A stretch of 64,000 bases of DNA from Phoebastria nigripes (lineage: Eukaryota; Chordata; Aves; Procellariiformes; Diomedeidae): NCBI GenBank assembly GCA_035582835.1, contig JAYKAV010001820.1, forward strand, positions 248,001 through 312,000. Reading direction: 5' to 3'. The position numbers were made by a program, and so were the translations under genes. The notes below the pieces were generated by a model. The model had not been told where the DNA came from and did no database searches. It was given only the letters and a program-made list of their open reading frames with translations. Each line of letters begins with the position of its first letter. The first letter of the stretch is position 1. Shown piece by piece: positions 13,422 through 26,000 of this stretch.

Positions 13422-15851
13422 ATTCAGTGGGGTCCAGCCTTTGGCAGTCAGTGCCTTGTTTCTCCTGGCTAGGTGGGAAAAAAAGAAAAAAATCCCATCA
13501 GAAAATGGGACTTCCCTGAAATCGAAACGTCTGCAGAGCGAGCTCTGTTTGAGCAGCTTCTTCCAGCAGGAAAATTGAAGTGTTTCGTTTCGTGCTGGAC
13601 CAAGAGACACTTCCAGCCATCACAGTGGCTCTGGAGACACATTGAGTAATGTCAGCGTGCCCTGACATAGCACGAGATAATGGAATTTGTCTAAGCTCTT
13701 TCTGTGGTCAGAAGTTTCAATATTCTGAATTTTCACTGTGCGTACCGGCATGTCTTTCAGCATGGAGACTGCAGCCTTCGCTCCTCAGGCTACGGACAGG
13801 CTGGGCTGGAGAGCCCGGGCGTGAGCTCGCCGTCGTACACCTCCTGCCATCACGAGGCGGGCAGGGAAGCGGGGCAGCCGTGCACCAAGGGCCTGACTCT
13901 GCCCTCCCCGCGCAGGACCTGTGCTCAAACCCGCACAGAGCCAGCAAGCCTGAAGTACCATTTCGTTATTAAAACAAGCTGCCACCATTCAGAGTCCTGA
14001 GTAGGACGAAAAGCCCGACCCTGGGCTCTTGAGAAAGTCAGCCTTGATCGGGAGAAACCTTTTTAACATGAGTTTCACCCAAGCAAGGGCTGACAACCGG
14101 ACCTGTGGCACCGGCCACGGCTCCACATGCTTTGGCAGAGCTGCCGGTATGGCGCTGGCTTTTCACCCAGAGTGGCTTTTTACTCACTTGGTAACTGTGT
14201 GGGTCAAGGACTATCCTGGCTTGCCCCTCTGACCAGAACCNGAGCATGTCAGGAGCGGTCCACTATCATTTAATGGCTGTATGAGCCAAAAAACACAGTG
14301 ACAGCCTATTAATATGTGGTCATTAACAATCAGATCTCATTCATGCTGGTATAAATTCAGGACTACATTAATTTTTAAAAGTGCCAGGCTAGCAGAGCAG
14401 AAAGCGGAAGCTGATCACCTCCATCTCCATTTCTGATACCCAGCTCATGTCTCAGCCACTCTCACTGCTTCTAGGACACACTGGTGAGTTTTCAGGAGAA
14501 GGTCTGGAGTCTTTTACTCATGGACTGCCTCTTTCATCCAGTCAAAACCAGGTCAGGAATTACTGGAAGCTGCCTTTGGAAGACCCACAAGGCAAGAGCT
14601 GGTGCGTAGAGCCCAAGATCACAATGTTTTGAGCCTTTGGCCAGAGGCATCACCTCTCTCTGCTCAGGGTGCTTCTCTGCTTAGCGCTTTGCTGCTCAGG
14701 AATCTCATACAACAGCCTCATCACCCCCTTTTGGTCTGCAGGACATCATTGGCATCACCGTGCCGACAGCCATGCCATGAAGGGGCAAAGCCCTAGCCGA
14801 CATTGCACAACCCATGTCGCAATTATTTACCCACAAGCATCTATTCTGAACTGATGACCACATATTAATAGTTCACCACTATTTTGCATCTGCTGGCCCA
14901 TACCCTGGGTGCTCCATCCAGGCATGACTCTGTGGACTAGTCCAGAAGAGCAGCTTTCCACCAGCTACTGCTGTGATGACATCGACTGAGATCTGCCTGC
15001 GACCTCTGCATTTCAGACCCCTCTTTCATTTCCCAGCCTGCTTTTTAGGATGCCCCTTAGAAGGGTCAAAACCTGATCAGTTTGTCACAACCTCTATTCC
15101 CAAGAGCTGTACGGATGTTAGGTCTCTGAGTTGAGATACCACCTGCAAAGCATTGTTCCCCTTCCCCCATTTCACAAATTATTTCCACCNGCTTCTGCCT
15201 TCCACCCGCACATACTGCCCTGAAAGAGTTAAGAAGAATTTACAATATTTTTAACTTATATTACTCACTTGTATTGAATTATTCTTGGATCAGATATTAA
15301 ATGGAGATTTTCCATATAATATCTGTCACAGATGGAAAAAACCCCATCATCTATGGATGAGTGTAATCCATTCATTGGTTTACGGATACAGCCCTCTCCA
15401 GGGATTGTCAGAAATAAACACGATGTCCCTGTTTGCCGGATTTTTGCATTTGGATTGCTGAGCTAGCTGAAAAAATGTGTGAAATCGCATGTAAGCCGAC
15501 AGCTCCCTATTGACTAGGCATACGAACAAGCTCCCATGTGTTATTTATTCCAGCAAGCCCACGGACTGTGTCGTGCACATGAAATGCTAGCCCGGTCTGA
15601 AATTCGAGGGGATAATAATCAATAATGCTTTGTTTGTAATGCAGCTTTCATCTGCAAAGCCCGGAGCGGTGTCGGGGGGCGCGGGCGCCTGGGGCTGGAG
15701 GGGAGGAAGCTGGTGTTGAGGGGGGGTTGCACAGACCCTGACTCAAAAGGCAGAGCTGGAACCAGTCCCTCCAGCCCAGCAAACACCAGGGAGAAGCTGC
15801 CTGCTGACAAGGTACCCTCAGCATCTCTCAGACATGCTAAACACATGGATT

Positions 15852-15879
15852 TTTGTTTGTTTGTTTGTTTGTTTGTTTG
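15852..15879. repeat. (TTTG)7 microsatellite
   Basis: Seven perfect TTTG units lie between a short T run and GTGTTTTAAGG. Confidence 0.95.
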
Positions 15880-17515
15880 TGTTTTAAGGAAACAGTCTCT
15901 GCCAGAGCAGCTTTCCAGTTACCTGCTATGAGGTACTGCAGTGGTTAAAAATGACTTGTTCGTTTGGGAATTCCCAGGAGGAATTAAGGATATCGGCGTA
16001 CCCAAAGCAAGGGTATGGAGAGCTGGGAAAAGCCAAGCCTATTTCCACCCCAGTGGGGTTTACAGCAGCATCCTCTTCCCAGGCTGGTTACCCCACGTGC
16101 CGCAGGTCACCCCAAAAGGGCTCACCCCGCTCTCNCCGAAGCGATGCCTCCATGCCGCAGCACTGTGTGGCACGGCTCCAGGACAGCATCGCCCTCACNG
16201 CACAGCTACCGGCTTGGGGGATAATTAGTATCTCCCCCATCTGCTAGATTAGCTTGGGGAGGGGAGGCAGGGGAGCACTGCCAGGGTGGGCTTAACTCTT
16301 CCATCCTCAGGCGTTTCTCTGCTGCTCCCCCCTCGCAGGCTCCGCAGCAAACCCGGCTGGACCCGGCGAATGCCAAACCGAGGAGGTCTGGGGAAGGTGG
16401 CCAAATCCTGCCTTGGGAACGGGGCTGCTCCCGCCTGCGCTGCTGAAGGGCTGTGGGAATGGGAAGGGTCCGTCCTGCTCCCATGGAGGCCACCACCAAA
16501 TCCCTGTGAGAGCCTGTCTGTGGCAAAATACCTGCCGTTGTGCCCACCACCGGCAGCCCCCGGACGAGCAGATTTGGGTTCCTCAGCTGGAAACCCCCTC
16601 CCCACCCCGGCCCCCTCCAGCCAGCCCCAGCCAGGGTGGGGGCCGCTGTGCCCAGGGCAGCATCCTCTGGGCACCGCTTTAAATGGGGCACTTACATCTG
16701 GGAGACAAGGGAGGATGCTAACAACCGCAGCCCAAATGCAGACGCGGGATTAATGCTGCTCTCGGCAGCAGACTCCTTTCCTGCATTAAAGTCAACACAT
16801 CACCCAACACTTACTTCACACCCTCCCTGGGGTGGCCGGAGAGTTCCCTTTATAAGGTTAATACCTTCTCCTCCCCCACCCCCCCCTAAAGAAACAGGAT
16901 ATTTCCTAGCTAATTTGTATGTGTCTAATTTTCATATCAACAAAACCAAAGTCATGGTTCGGGGCTTTTTCGGGTTTCCTTTATTTCTCGCTGCATTCCC
17001 GCTCTTACTGAGTCCTTTTCTATTCCTCCGCTCCTTTCCCAGATTCCAGTATCCACAGGTTTCTGGGTTAACAACAAAATAACACAGGCTGGAACCTGTT
17101 CAGATGATTCTTTTTTATTATTATTNTTTTTTTCTTGCTTGGAAAACCTTTTCCCCTCTCTTTCACCCTCCCCGCCGGGGAGTTCAAAGGGACATGTTCG
17201 CAAACACGGGCAGCGCTCTCCACACCCACACTTGCCACCTTGAGGGAGGGAGCGGCACGAAAACTTGCTGGTGAACATTTGTGCAAATATTCATTTGGCA
17301 TCTGCTAATGTCAAGTCTGGCTGGATTGGGGCTAGGAGCTGTAGAAAAGCATAAATGAGTTGGGCAGACAGCAAAAGCCGAGCTACTTCGTTATGCAAAC
17401 AGGAGCCTCTCGCAGCAGCTCTTGCTGCACAGAGAAGGGGCTCGCGCTCCGTGTCATTTCTTTTGTGCTTTGTCCTACCCTTTCGTTATGATGACTTTTC
17501 TCATGCAAAAACCCT

Positions 17516-17570
17516 GGTATGCTAAATGCTGTACAAACCTCCAGCCCAAAACAGCTTAGTCTCAATAAAG
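17516..17570. repeat. Ancient interspersed repeat relic (CTGTACAAAC type)
   Basis: GGTATGCTAAATGCTGTACA and AACAGCTTAGTCTCAATA keep the order of a common sauropsid repeat, whose consensus as I recall it reads GTGCTAGGCGCTGTACAAAC and then AGCTTACAGTCTAA. Short fragment, family not named. Confidence 0.4.
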
Positions 17571-18515
17571 CACAGCCCAAAGCGGAGAGCTTTGCACCCA
17601 TGCACAAGCAGTGGCACCTGAACGGGGGCTGCTCTCGCCCCTGTCCTTGTGTCCGTCTGTTTTATTGCTGTTATTGCCATGTAACTCTGCCAAGTGTTGC
17701 AGGACTGAGTTCCTATGAAANACACCGTGCTACATGAGCCTTTGGTCCTGCCAACTCCCCGGCTATGACAGACGATGCACGCGGCCGCTCTCCTTCGCTT
17801 GCAGAGCAGGTAGCAACAGCGGACTATCCGCCAGCATAAGCAAAACATTCAAACAACTGCAAATACCCCTACCATCTCAACCCCTGGCATTAATGGGGCA
17901 GCCACAGCTGGGTTGCATGTCTCGTTAATAAAATGTCCTCAAGTAATAAGGGACCCAGGCCTAGCCACAGGGTGCAACCTAAAAGGCTGAAGTCAGTTCC
18001 CACTCCCTTGCCCGGTGGCAAACCTTCCCTGGGCATCAGNGGGACCTCGTGTGACATGGTCGACCTCCCACGGCCACAGGAGGGTTTTCGCTGCAGAAAC
18101 TTTATCTCTTTCATGTAAATTCGACAGCACCAGCACAGTGCCTAATGGACCACACCATCTATAATTTATTAGTAAATTAAATAGCACCAGTATTGCTTTT
18201 TGGAAGTGATGCCTGCAGCACGGAGCACGCGGGTGCGGAGGGTCCCGGGAAGGGGGTCACAGCGCACCCTGCTCTGGGGCTTCAGACGGGCGGTTCGGAA
18301 ACAGCCCAATGGCAACAGCTGGATTGGCCGTGTCAAAACAGTCCTGACGCATGGAAAAGCTGAACTCCTAACTTGTGCCCTGCTCTGGGTGCATGCCGCC
18401 CTGCCACGGGTGATGCAACGCTGGGGGCAGGAGGAGAGGTCCTGGCACTGCTCTTCTAACCATGGGAAGATTCAGCATTTCTATTTCAAAATTTACAAAC
18501 TGAATAATCTATGTT

Positions 18516-18775
18516 AGGGCTGGCTGGAAATTTCCACACATTTACAGATAAGCAAAAACTTTGCATTAAAGGAAACCTTTATTTTTGTCAAAAGTAGAAA
18601 AACTGGGACCTGAAATGCATTCTTTTCACATTTCAATACTTCTAGACTTTGTTTCTAGGCTGGAAAAATGCAAAGAACTTTCCAAGAAAAAAAAATCTGG
18701 TTAAAAAACACAAAACTTAATCCTTTAGCTGTACTTTTCAAGGCAAAAAGGAAAAAAATTCCCAGTCACATTTCA
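18516..18775 (-). repeat. Second, inverted copy of the GACCAGCTCT-type repeat
   Basis: It begins AGGGCTGGCTGGAAATTTC, the reverse complement of the end motif of the copy at 5130-5618, and continues with GCAAAAACTTTGCATTAAAG, TTTTTGTCAAAAGTAG and similar words. It is heavily diverged. The two copies lie about 13 kb apart in opposite orientations. Confidence 0.45.
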
Positions 18776-21700
18776 CTGGCCCCCTACCTAATTCCTGATT
18801 TAATGTTTAGCCCTTGTTTAATCACCCCAGTCCAATCCCAGATTCAGCTCTGGCCTTGGTGAAGGCGTCTCCTGAGGTGGGTGCCAGCACCAGGCACCAA
18901 GCGAGGATGTCACTACGCACCCCGGGCTGGCGGTCGCTGGGTGCGCGGCAGGGCGGGAGGCTGCTCCGGGGCGCAGGCTGCCATCTCCCCAGTCCTTGTC
19001 CTGGGTCACACCGTGAGTCACCAGCAGAAAGGGACGCAGATGGCAGCGACTCTCCCAGCAACCCCCAGTAACTCTGGCTCCCTCCCCGTTCCTTTCATGC
19101 TGTGCAAATGGGCAGGACTGTGGCAGAGCTCGGAGGCAGCCCACGCTTGCCGCAGGGGGATAAAGAGTTAATACAGAGAAACCACCACTCGTTTTCCAGC
19201 TTTGCAAAGGGGGATGCTGAGGAGTTGATGCCACTAATAATATTCCAATTTGGGAGTTGGAAAAGCCCAACAGGCCCACTGTGCTCATCATGGCGCAGCG
19301 TGGGAGATCCCCAGCCAGCTCCTGCGCCACATTTCTGATCCCCACCACATCCTCAGCGCAAGGGTCTGCAGCTTCAGACGTGTGTCAGGAGGCTCCTGCC
19401 CCAGAGCAGCAGGACACAGCCCAGCCGGAGAAGCCCTGGTAGAAAACCCAAGCTCCTCCAGGGCGGCACGGTGTAGGTGCCAAGCTGAGAGCAGAGACTG
19501 GTTGCTTAATGATGCAAACCGCTAACGAGCCCGTGGAGTGGGACAGGCAGATGAGCCGAGTCTCCTGCTCTCGCCTGCCCGAGCATCGATCCCCGGGCTC
19601 CCTGCATGCATCCCTCCCACCCCAAGAGCTTCCACCCAAAGCAGCAGGGTCTTGGATTCCTGGTTTTGACTGGAAACACCAGGGAGATGAATCTGAATTC
19701 CTTCTCATCAGCCTAAAGACTTCTTTATTATTTATGACTGGGAACGATTCCCACCAGAAACGTGTAGCTGGTTATAATTTAAATGTTTCTTCTAACTCGG
19801 GAAATTTCCAGGAAGGTCTAATAGTAAACACAATAATGTGCCCACAAGTTACAAATCAGCGGTCCTGTTTGTTTAATTCATTTGCCCAGAAAAATAATTA
19901 ATGCAAAACTGATGGTGGTTTTTGTTTGTTCCCTAAAACAATGTTATCAGTACATGCCCTCAGTGCATTTTTACTGCAATTATAAAGGTTTTTCCAGCTG
20001 GAAAGTGAGTCAGCTTACCTTTTTTCTTTTAAACTAATGACCATTTAATGTCAGATAAAAGGTTTAGAGGAAAGGATTAAGTACCACTTTCAACAGAGAT
20101 GGTGGGAGATAATTGACTCAATTTACCCCGACATCGGTGCAGGGCACCCACGCGTGTGTGTGTTGAAATACTGCAGAGCGAGGGATCCCACCGGAGACCC
20201 AGCGCTCTCCCCATGCGGGTGGGTGCTCACATTTTCCCCTCCATCATTTGAGCGCATCCGACTCGACATCTCTAGCAGGTGTCCCTGTGCCCTCCGGGAA
20301 GACGCAGCTATTCCTGATCTGGAATAACAACACGCTTCAAACAGCAGAGGAGAAATTGCAGGACAGATGTGAAGCTGATAATAAAACCCCAAAAAGTAGA
20401 CAATGAAACAAAAAGCTCCAGTTCGGATATTTGCCAGCAGACGCAGGCGCAGCCCTCCCCTGATTCTCCAACCTCCGGCCACAGCCACATTTTCACTCAC
20501 ACCCACCACTGNTTCTCTGGAAACTTCCAGACCAAATAACTTCTGCTAATCTTTCATCTCTGCTTGCTCCTTTGATCCATTTTCCTTTCCCCCGTCACTG
20601 CCATTTTCAAGGACTTGGGGTAATTTCTCCTGGAGCGATGTTTTTTGCCNTTTGCCCGCACAGGCAACCCCTTTGCGCAGGCTGGGCTCCTGCAGCGGGG
20701 CTGCTCCAGGTGCTGATGCTCCCATCCACTTACTGCCAAACCTTCCCNGGAGGTTTTTGCCCCTGTCCCGGGGGACAGTGTGGCCCTTTTTCCTCTGGCT
20801 GTGAAGCCGCCAGGAAAGGCTTTGATTGCTGTTCCGGTGTACGAACCACTTGGCTTGGGTGGAAAGGTGTTTAATGAAGCACATACCGTAAAGGCATGCA
20901 CCCCATCACAAAGTCCTGCTCCCGGCTCCCTTGCCATGCAGCGCTACACAGAAGCCACTTATAAATTCAAATGTCATGAATTCCACCTAAGGGCAGGGTT
21001 TTGGTTTATTCCCCAAGTCAGTCACTTTTCAAAGGTGATCCCTGCCTCCCGGGGCAGCCGTGAGCTGGTATCTGGCTTGTCCCACGCATTTGGAGAGCGA
21101 TGCCCCGGGGCGGGAGAAGGGCTTCTCCAGGGCTTGTGGCTGAGCTGGGTCAGTCCCACCACCCCAGCGGAGCCACCGTCTGCTTGGAGAAGCCAGCTGG
21201 GAAGGGTGAGGGTCTGTTTTCATTGTCTTCTTTCAAGAGCATGACGTGATCTCAGTTCACACCTTGAAGAGGTACGAAGCAAACATCCAGCCCTGAATCA
21301 CTTGGCTGCTACAGCAGATCGTAGATTAGAGCACCTTGGGCCGGGTTCAGACCACCTACCGCGACGTCTGACGGCAGCACCCCACAGCTGGGCTGGCCAG
21401 GCGAAACCCGCTCCCCGTGCAGGCGATGGAGAGGACACCCAGCTACTCTGCAGCGCCCCNGAGCTTTCGGAGCCAGACTCGCCTCCCACCTGGCTGCTAT
21501 TTTTGATGCTTCCCAGTAAATCGCGCCATGCAGCCGTTTGGGTTCCTGTAGCAAAGGGCCTGCTGCGTGCACAGCTCTCCTCCTGAAATCATGGGAGAAA
21601 TCCGGCTGCAACATGCCAAATGGATGGGACTTGAACACCCAAATCCTCCAGGCGACGAAAGATCTCAGCCCGAATGTATGCAAGGAGCTTGTACAATCAG

Positions 21701-22410
21701 GCTCCAAAACACTGAGCTCAAAACTTGCCACGTTCAAGATCAAACGAGTAATCTCCACTTCTCAACCCCAGGAATGGGACCACTCGCACTTAGTTGACTG
21801 GCGTGAAAGGCAGCAAGGGTTGGAGAAGACCCGGGTGACCCTGTGAAGGCAGGGGCTGATAGTTCTCCTCTCCAACTCGGACCAGCTGGCGAGGGCGGCC
21901 ATACCACACTGCCACGTGACAGCGCTGGCCCTGTCTCGATGGTGAGCAAATGGGATGGTGCCTGTGTGACGTGGAAAGGATCTGGGGATCCAAAAAGCAC
22001 CAAGAGAAAATGCAAGCTAGGGTTTGCAAGCAGGGTGGCTGCCACCTGGCCAGAGGTCTCCTTGCGGAGAGGTGCCCATGGAGCTTCTTGTAGGGGGGNA
22101 AGGTAATGGGGAGAGGGCAGACCCTACGAGGGTCCTACGACGCCATCACAGAGTATCTTTGCTGCTCCTTCAGCCAGCACAGGAGTGTGAGGAATAACAG
22201 GCCTATGTGATAAGACTGGGAAAGGACCCAAAGCACACCTGGAAGTATCTTGTGCTTTCTTCAGAGCTGTTTAACATGGACGAAACAAGAACAAACCACC
22301 ATGGCTTTCGCTGGGTGGGATGGGAGAAGCACCCGTCCATAAGGGGGTACGCTGCCCAACACCCTTCCCTTCCGAGGCCGGTCTCCAGGCTCTCATAGTC
22401 TGAACCCAAA
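18776..22410. other. 3' flank of FGF18, no gene recognised
   Basis: GC-rich stretches (18.9-19.6 and 20.6-22.1 kb) alternate with an AT-rich block at 19720-20100 that holds the AP-1/E-box pair. Open frames here overlap in both directions and are not credible. Nothing else was recognised. Confidence 0.6.
20006..20012. promoter_or_regulatory. TGAGTCA (AP-1 type) site in a candidate enhancer block
   Basis: A perfect TGAGTCA is followed by GC, next to a CAGCTG E-box at 19995-20000, inside the AT-rich unique stretch 19720-20100. Presence of sites alone is weak evidence for an enhancer. Confidence 0.2.
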
Positions 22411-23045
22411 GGTTAATCGCCATGCCGTATTGTTAATTTTCCCAAGTCAAGAACCGCACTCTTTCACCAGTTTTGAAGTTTGCTGCCTTTCATTGAATTA
22501 CCCTGCCTGTGTTAGGAGAGCAGGTGAGCGGGAGATCCCAATTTACTTTCTCTGCAGTCTAGACTATTCATTACTTTCCTGTCTCTAAATGAAGCAGGCG
22601 CAGTCCTTTCAATACCTCCATAAAGCATTCCCTCACCAGGCCTCTAATCATTTTCATTGTCAGCCTCTGAACACTTATTATTTCCACTATATCCCCTTTT
22701 GAGATCAGATATCCAGAGAGGAGCCCGGCATGTTAGCAAGGATCTCCTCCGGATCTCTGCTGTGAGCAGGCGGGCTTTCAGGAATATTTTACATCCCTCT
22801 CCTTAACCATCCTCATATTTTGTTTTACTTTCCTACAACAAAAAGGAAAAAAGACCCCTGAGTTGTTGCGGATAGCTCAATAAAAGCATAAATTATTACA
22901 ATTAATTTGGAGCCCGACAACGTGCATGTGTAGCTTGAATTATTCCTCGCCGTGCCTTGCCTTGCAGTCGTCAGGGGTGAATTTTATCTGCCATTGTGCT
23001 GCCCATTCACCTAGCTTTGTGTGGTCTGACAATATCTCAACCCAA
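22411..23045 (-). mobile_element. Ancient CR1/L3-type LINE fragment (reverse transcriptase end)
   Basis: Read on the minus strand, the block follows the well-known 3' coding part of sauropsid CR1/L3 LINEs. It starts with a stretch translating to EWAAQWQIKFTPDDCKA, comparable to the family pattern of Trp-Ala...Lys-Trp-Gln-Met-Lys-Phe-Asn...Asp-Lys-Cys. It continues with AAAATGATTAGAGGCCTGG, then TTCAATGAAAGGCAGCAAAC and AAAACTGGTGAAAG, and ends near TTAACCTTTGGG. Several stops and indels interrupt it, so it is an inactive relic. The family is assigned from memory of its consensus; the exact subfamily is not known. Confidence 0.75.
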
Positions 23046-26000
23046 GGTGGTATATGGTTGCAGGCACTGCCGCTCTCGTTATTTACAATGGCTAATTAAG
23101 ATCCTGCTACAACCTTCATCCCACCCTTAATTCTTATGAAGCAGCCAACAAAAGGTTTTGATTTCCTTTTTGGCTGGAAGACCTTTTGGCTTCTGCAAAA
23201 AGGGGATTAAGAATGAAAGCACATAAAGGTATGTGCACAATCACAAAGTCATAACAGCTCTCCGAGTGCAGTCTCCCAGGAATGAAACGCAGTATTAGCA
23301 AGAAGGGCTAATTGGGACCGGTTTAAAGAGTGCACATTGTGTAGCCGAGTCCGGTAACACTTTTGATCAGGCAGACAACACAGCCACAAATTGCTTTCTT
23401 CCCCCTCCAAAATATCTGACCCCGCAGGAAACGGTGTTTTACCTTTCCCAAGCAACCCAGACAGACAGACAGGCAGACGGACGGTGCACACGAGCTGGGT
23501 GAGCGCCGTGGGTCGCCCCAGCTGCTCTGCAGGGCACAGCCTGTACAAGCCCAGCTCTCTGCGGGCTCCGGGCAGATGCAGGGTCCCTGTCCCCCACGCT
23601 CGGCCTCAGGGTCGCCGGAGGCTGGTGCTGGCTCTGACNGTGATCGCCAATGTCACTGTCATCGCAACTTTAGGATCAGATGGAGCCGTACACAGGCAAC
23701 CCGCCCAGACTTTTTCTCCAGGGAGTGTTTTGGGCACTGCCGTTGGCTGTGGGTTTCAGAGCAATTGCTCTCCATCACCCCTTTGCCTTCAAGCAGAGGT
23801 GTGTGCAGGTCCCCGGTCTCAGGTTGCCTCCAGAGAGCCTCCCCATTGCAAACCTTGCTCCAGAGGAAGCAGCCCTCCCCGCTGCCTGGTCCTCCTGCGG
23901 GCAGGCACCCCTCTAAGGCTCTGCCCGGAGTGCTCCAATCCCCGGAGCCTGTCCCCAGCCCAAAGGCCTCCCCTCTTAGTCCCTGCATCACCGAGCCAGC
24001 TCTGCGAGCCAAGCTTGGGAATCTGGTTCGTTAGCTCTTGGCAATGCCATCCCCCAAAATGTCATGGCATGCAGAAATCTATGAAAACCAGAGACCCAAG
24101 ACATGTGTTTTTGTTTGTTTGCATGTGCCAACATTTCCAATGGCTCAGAAATGTGTGCCTGTGAAGGCTGCATGTGTGTTATTCATTTAGGATCATTTTC
24201 AGCCCTTATAATAGGAGGCTCATTTTATCCTTCTGAAAGCTCTCGAGCAGAGATGATCACAGCCCTAAAGCCTGCCATGTCTGTAAACAACATTTAAGCT
24301 CCACATAGCTGTCTCTCCTTGGAAAATAGTCCCACGAAGGAGTGGAAGGGTTTTCACTATGTGCTCGTGTCAGATACATAGCTAGATAGGCAGCTCATTC
24401 CTCTAGGCTCCCTTGTAAACCCCAGCCAAGATTTTTACATTCTGATTCATGCAAATACGATCATATGATCAAAGTAACATGTGCTACCTCCCAGGAACTA
24501 ATGCACTAATCGTTGGCGTGCTGCAGGCCATGGCCTATCTCACACCATCACTTTCCCTCCTTGGTCCTGACTCTGCTTCCTCCTGTCCTTGCATACAGCA
24601 TCCCTCAAGCAGACAGCTGGCTCTGAACCTGCCGGGACGGGGTCTGCTTTAAGCCAGCCTCACAAAATGCTCAGAGAACCTTCCCTTGCATCCTTTCTGC
24701 TCCACCCATGGCAAAGTTTCTGATGGCGCATCTCTCCCGGCTACTGATGGAGAGGCGGTGTTCCCCAAAATGGGTGCGTGTCTCCAGATCCCCTAGCTGG
24801 GAAGTTTTGAGGTGAAATCTCCCAATTACAAATTTCTCCCATGATTTCCATAGCTCCTTTCATTTACCCAGGGTGGAAGCAGGTTCAGAATTGCCTCTTT
24901 TGGGAAAAAAAAAATGGCCCTTCCAAGCCTGGGACTGCACAAGCTGGTGAAAACACAACCCAGGGGAGGAGCGGGTCCTTGGCGGCCGGCTGGGAAGGGG
25001 GAACTGCAGCATCACCTGCGGTGCTTCCCCCGGCCAGGCCATGCTGTCCTTCATCCAGGACATCCCTCAAAATGCACCGGGAACCTCATGACACTTGTGC
25101 TGCTTAACCAAGGAAGAAACTCCCATTAGAGGCTTCAATGCGGTTACATCTTTTGTTATTCCTGGCTGCCGCAGTTGTTTTTTTCAAAACAAAGGCAGTG
25201 TTTTCTATCCTTTAGGCCCGAGCGGACCAATTCATCTCTCTTCAGATCAGTTTGATGTGGCTTGGGAAACTCAACCGGTCGTTTCCCAAGCCCGGCGTAA
25301 CTCGGTTACACTTCCTGTGGCTCAGCCACGGGTCCCCTAGCCTGGCAGACACCGGGGATGTGCAGACAGTTACCCTTTTGTCTGCTTCGAAACTGGAAAT
25401 CAGCTCTTGCCNGGGGAGGTGTCAGCCACCTTCGGGCTGCCCTGGGCGGACTACAACTTTCCGTAACTTTCTGAGTAGAAATGGGTCCCACCCAAAACAA
25501 ACACGGCCAGGTACTGCAGCGGTCTCCACCAGCCCAGAGCTCACGGCTTGGCTTGGCTTGTCTCTGCAGGTAACCACTAAATCCNTGGGTCTTGACTGCT
25601 GGGGAGACCCTGGTATGTGCCAGACCTTGCTGCGGGACAGAGACCCCGCGGGTGACGCACCGAAGGGGATGCTCGCAGTCTATGTCTCCTTGGGTTGGCA
25701 CCTTAATGCAGGCATTGCGAGCTTAAAATGCCATGGGAGAAAGGAAACGGTGTTATGAGCTTTCTTCCCAACAGCCAGGATTCAGCCTCTGGAGAAAAGG
25801 GGGTGGCAGCAGGGGGGCAGCAGAAACGGGTAAGATGGAGCCAACCTGGAGAAGGTTTGGGCTCTGGACCCCTCAGCAGGCTCCGGGGAAAGGCAGTGGG
25901 AGTTCTCATCCAGGGCCTTGGCCAGTGGAGCGAGGTGGCATTTGCTAAAGAAACAGTAAACTGCCACGGAAGTGGAGTTTTAGAGGGGGGCTCAAATCTA

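Larger units (their letters stand above)
5619..17515. other. 3' flank of FGF18, no gene recognised
   Basis: Mixed unique sequence with GC-richer parts near 7.1-8.4 kb and 13.8-13.9 kb. AT-rich parts near 10.8-11.6 and 14.2-15.6 kb could include conserved elements. It contains the compound microsatellite, the (TTTG)n tract and a short GAAGTCAATGGG relic near 7355. No coding exon was recognised. Confidence 0.6.

Noticed and set aside
13230..13610. Open frame with Tyr-Arg and Asn-Arg repeats
   Set aside because: It is the translation of the compound microsatellite.
16206..16753. Open frames of 141-161 codons on both strands
   Set aside because: GC-rich, Pro/Gly/Ala-rich translations in four frames at once; no coding signature in any one of them.
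23391..24164. 257-codon plus-strand open frame
   Set aside because: Low-complexity Pro/Ser/Arg-rich translation crossed by an N, starting within an ACAG repeat, with competing frames on both strands; no recognisable domain.
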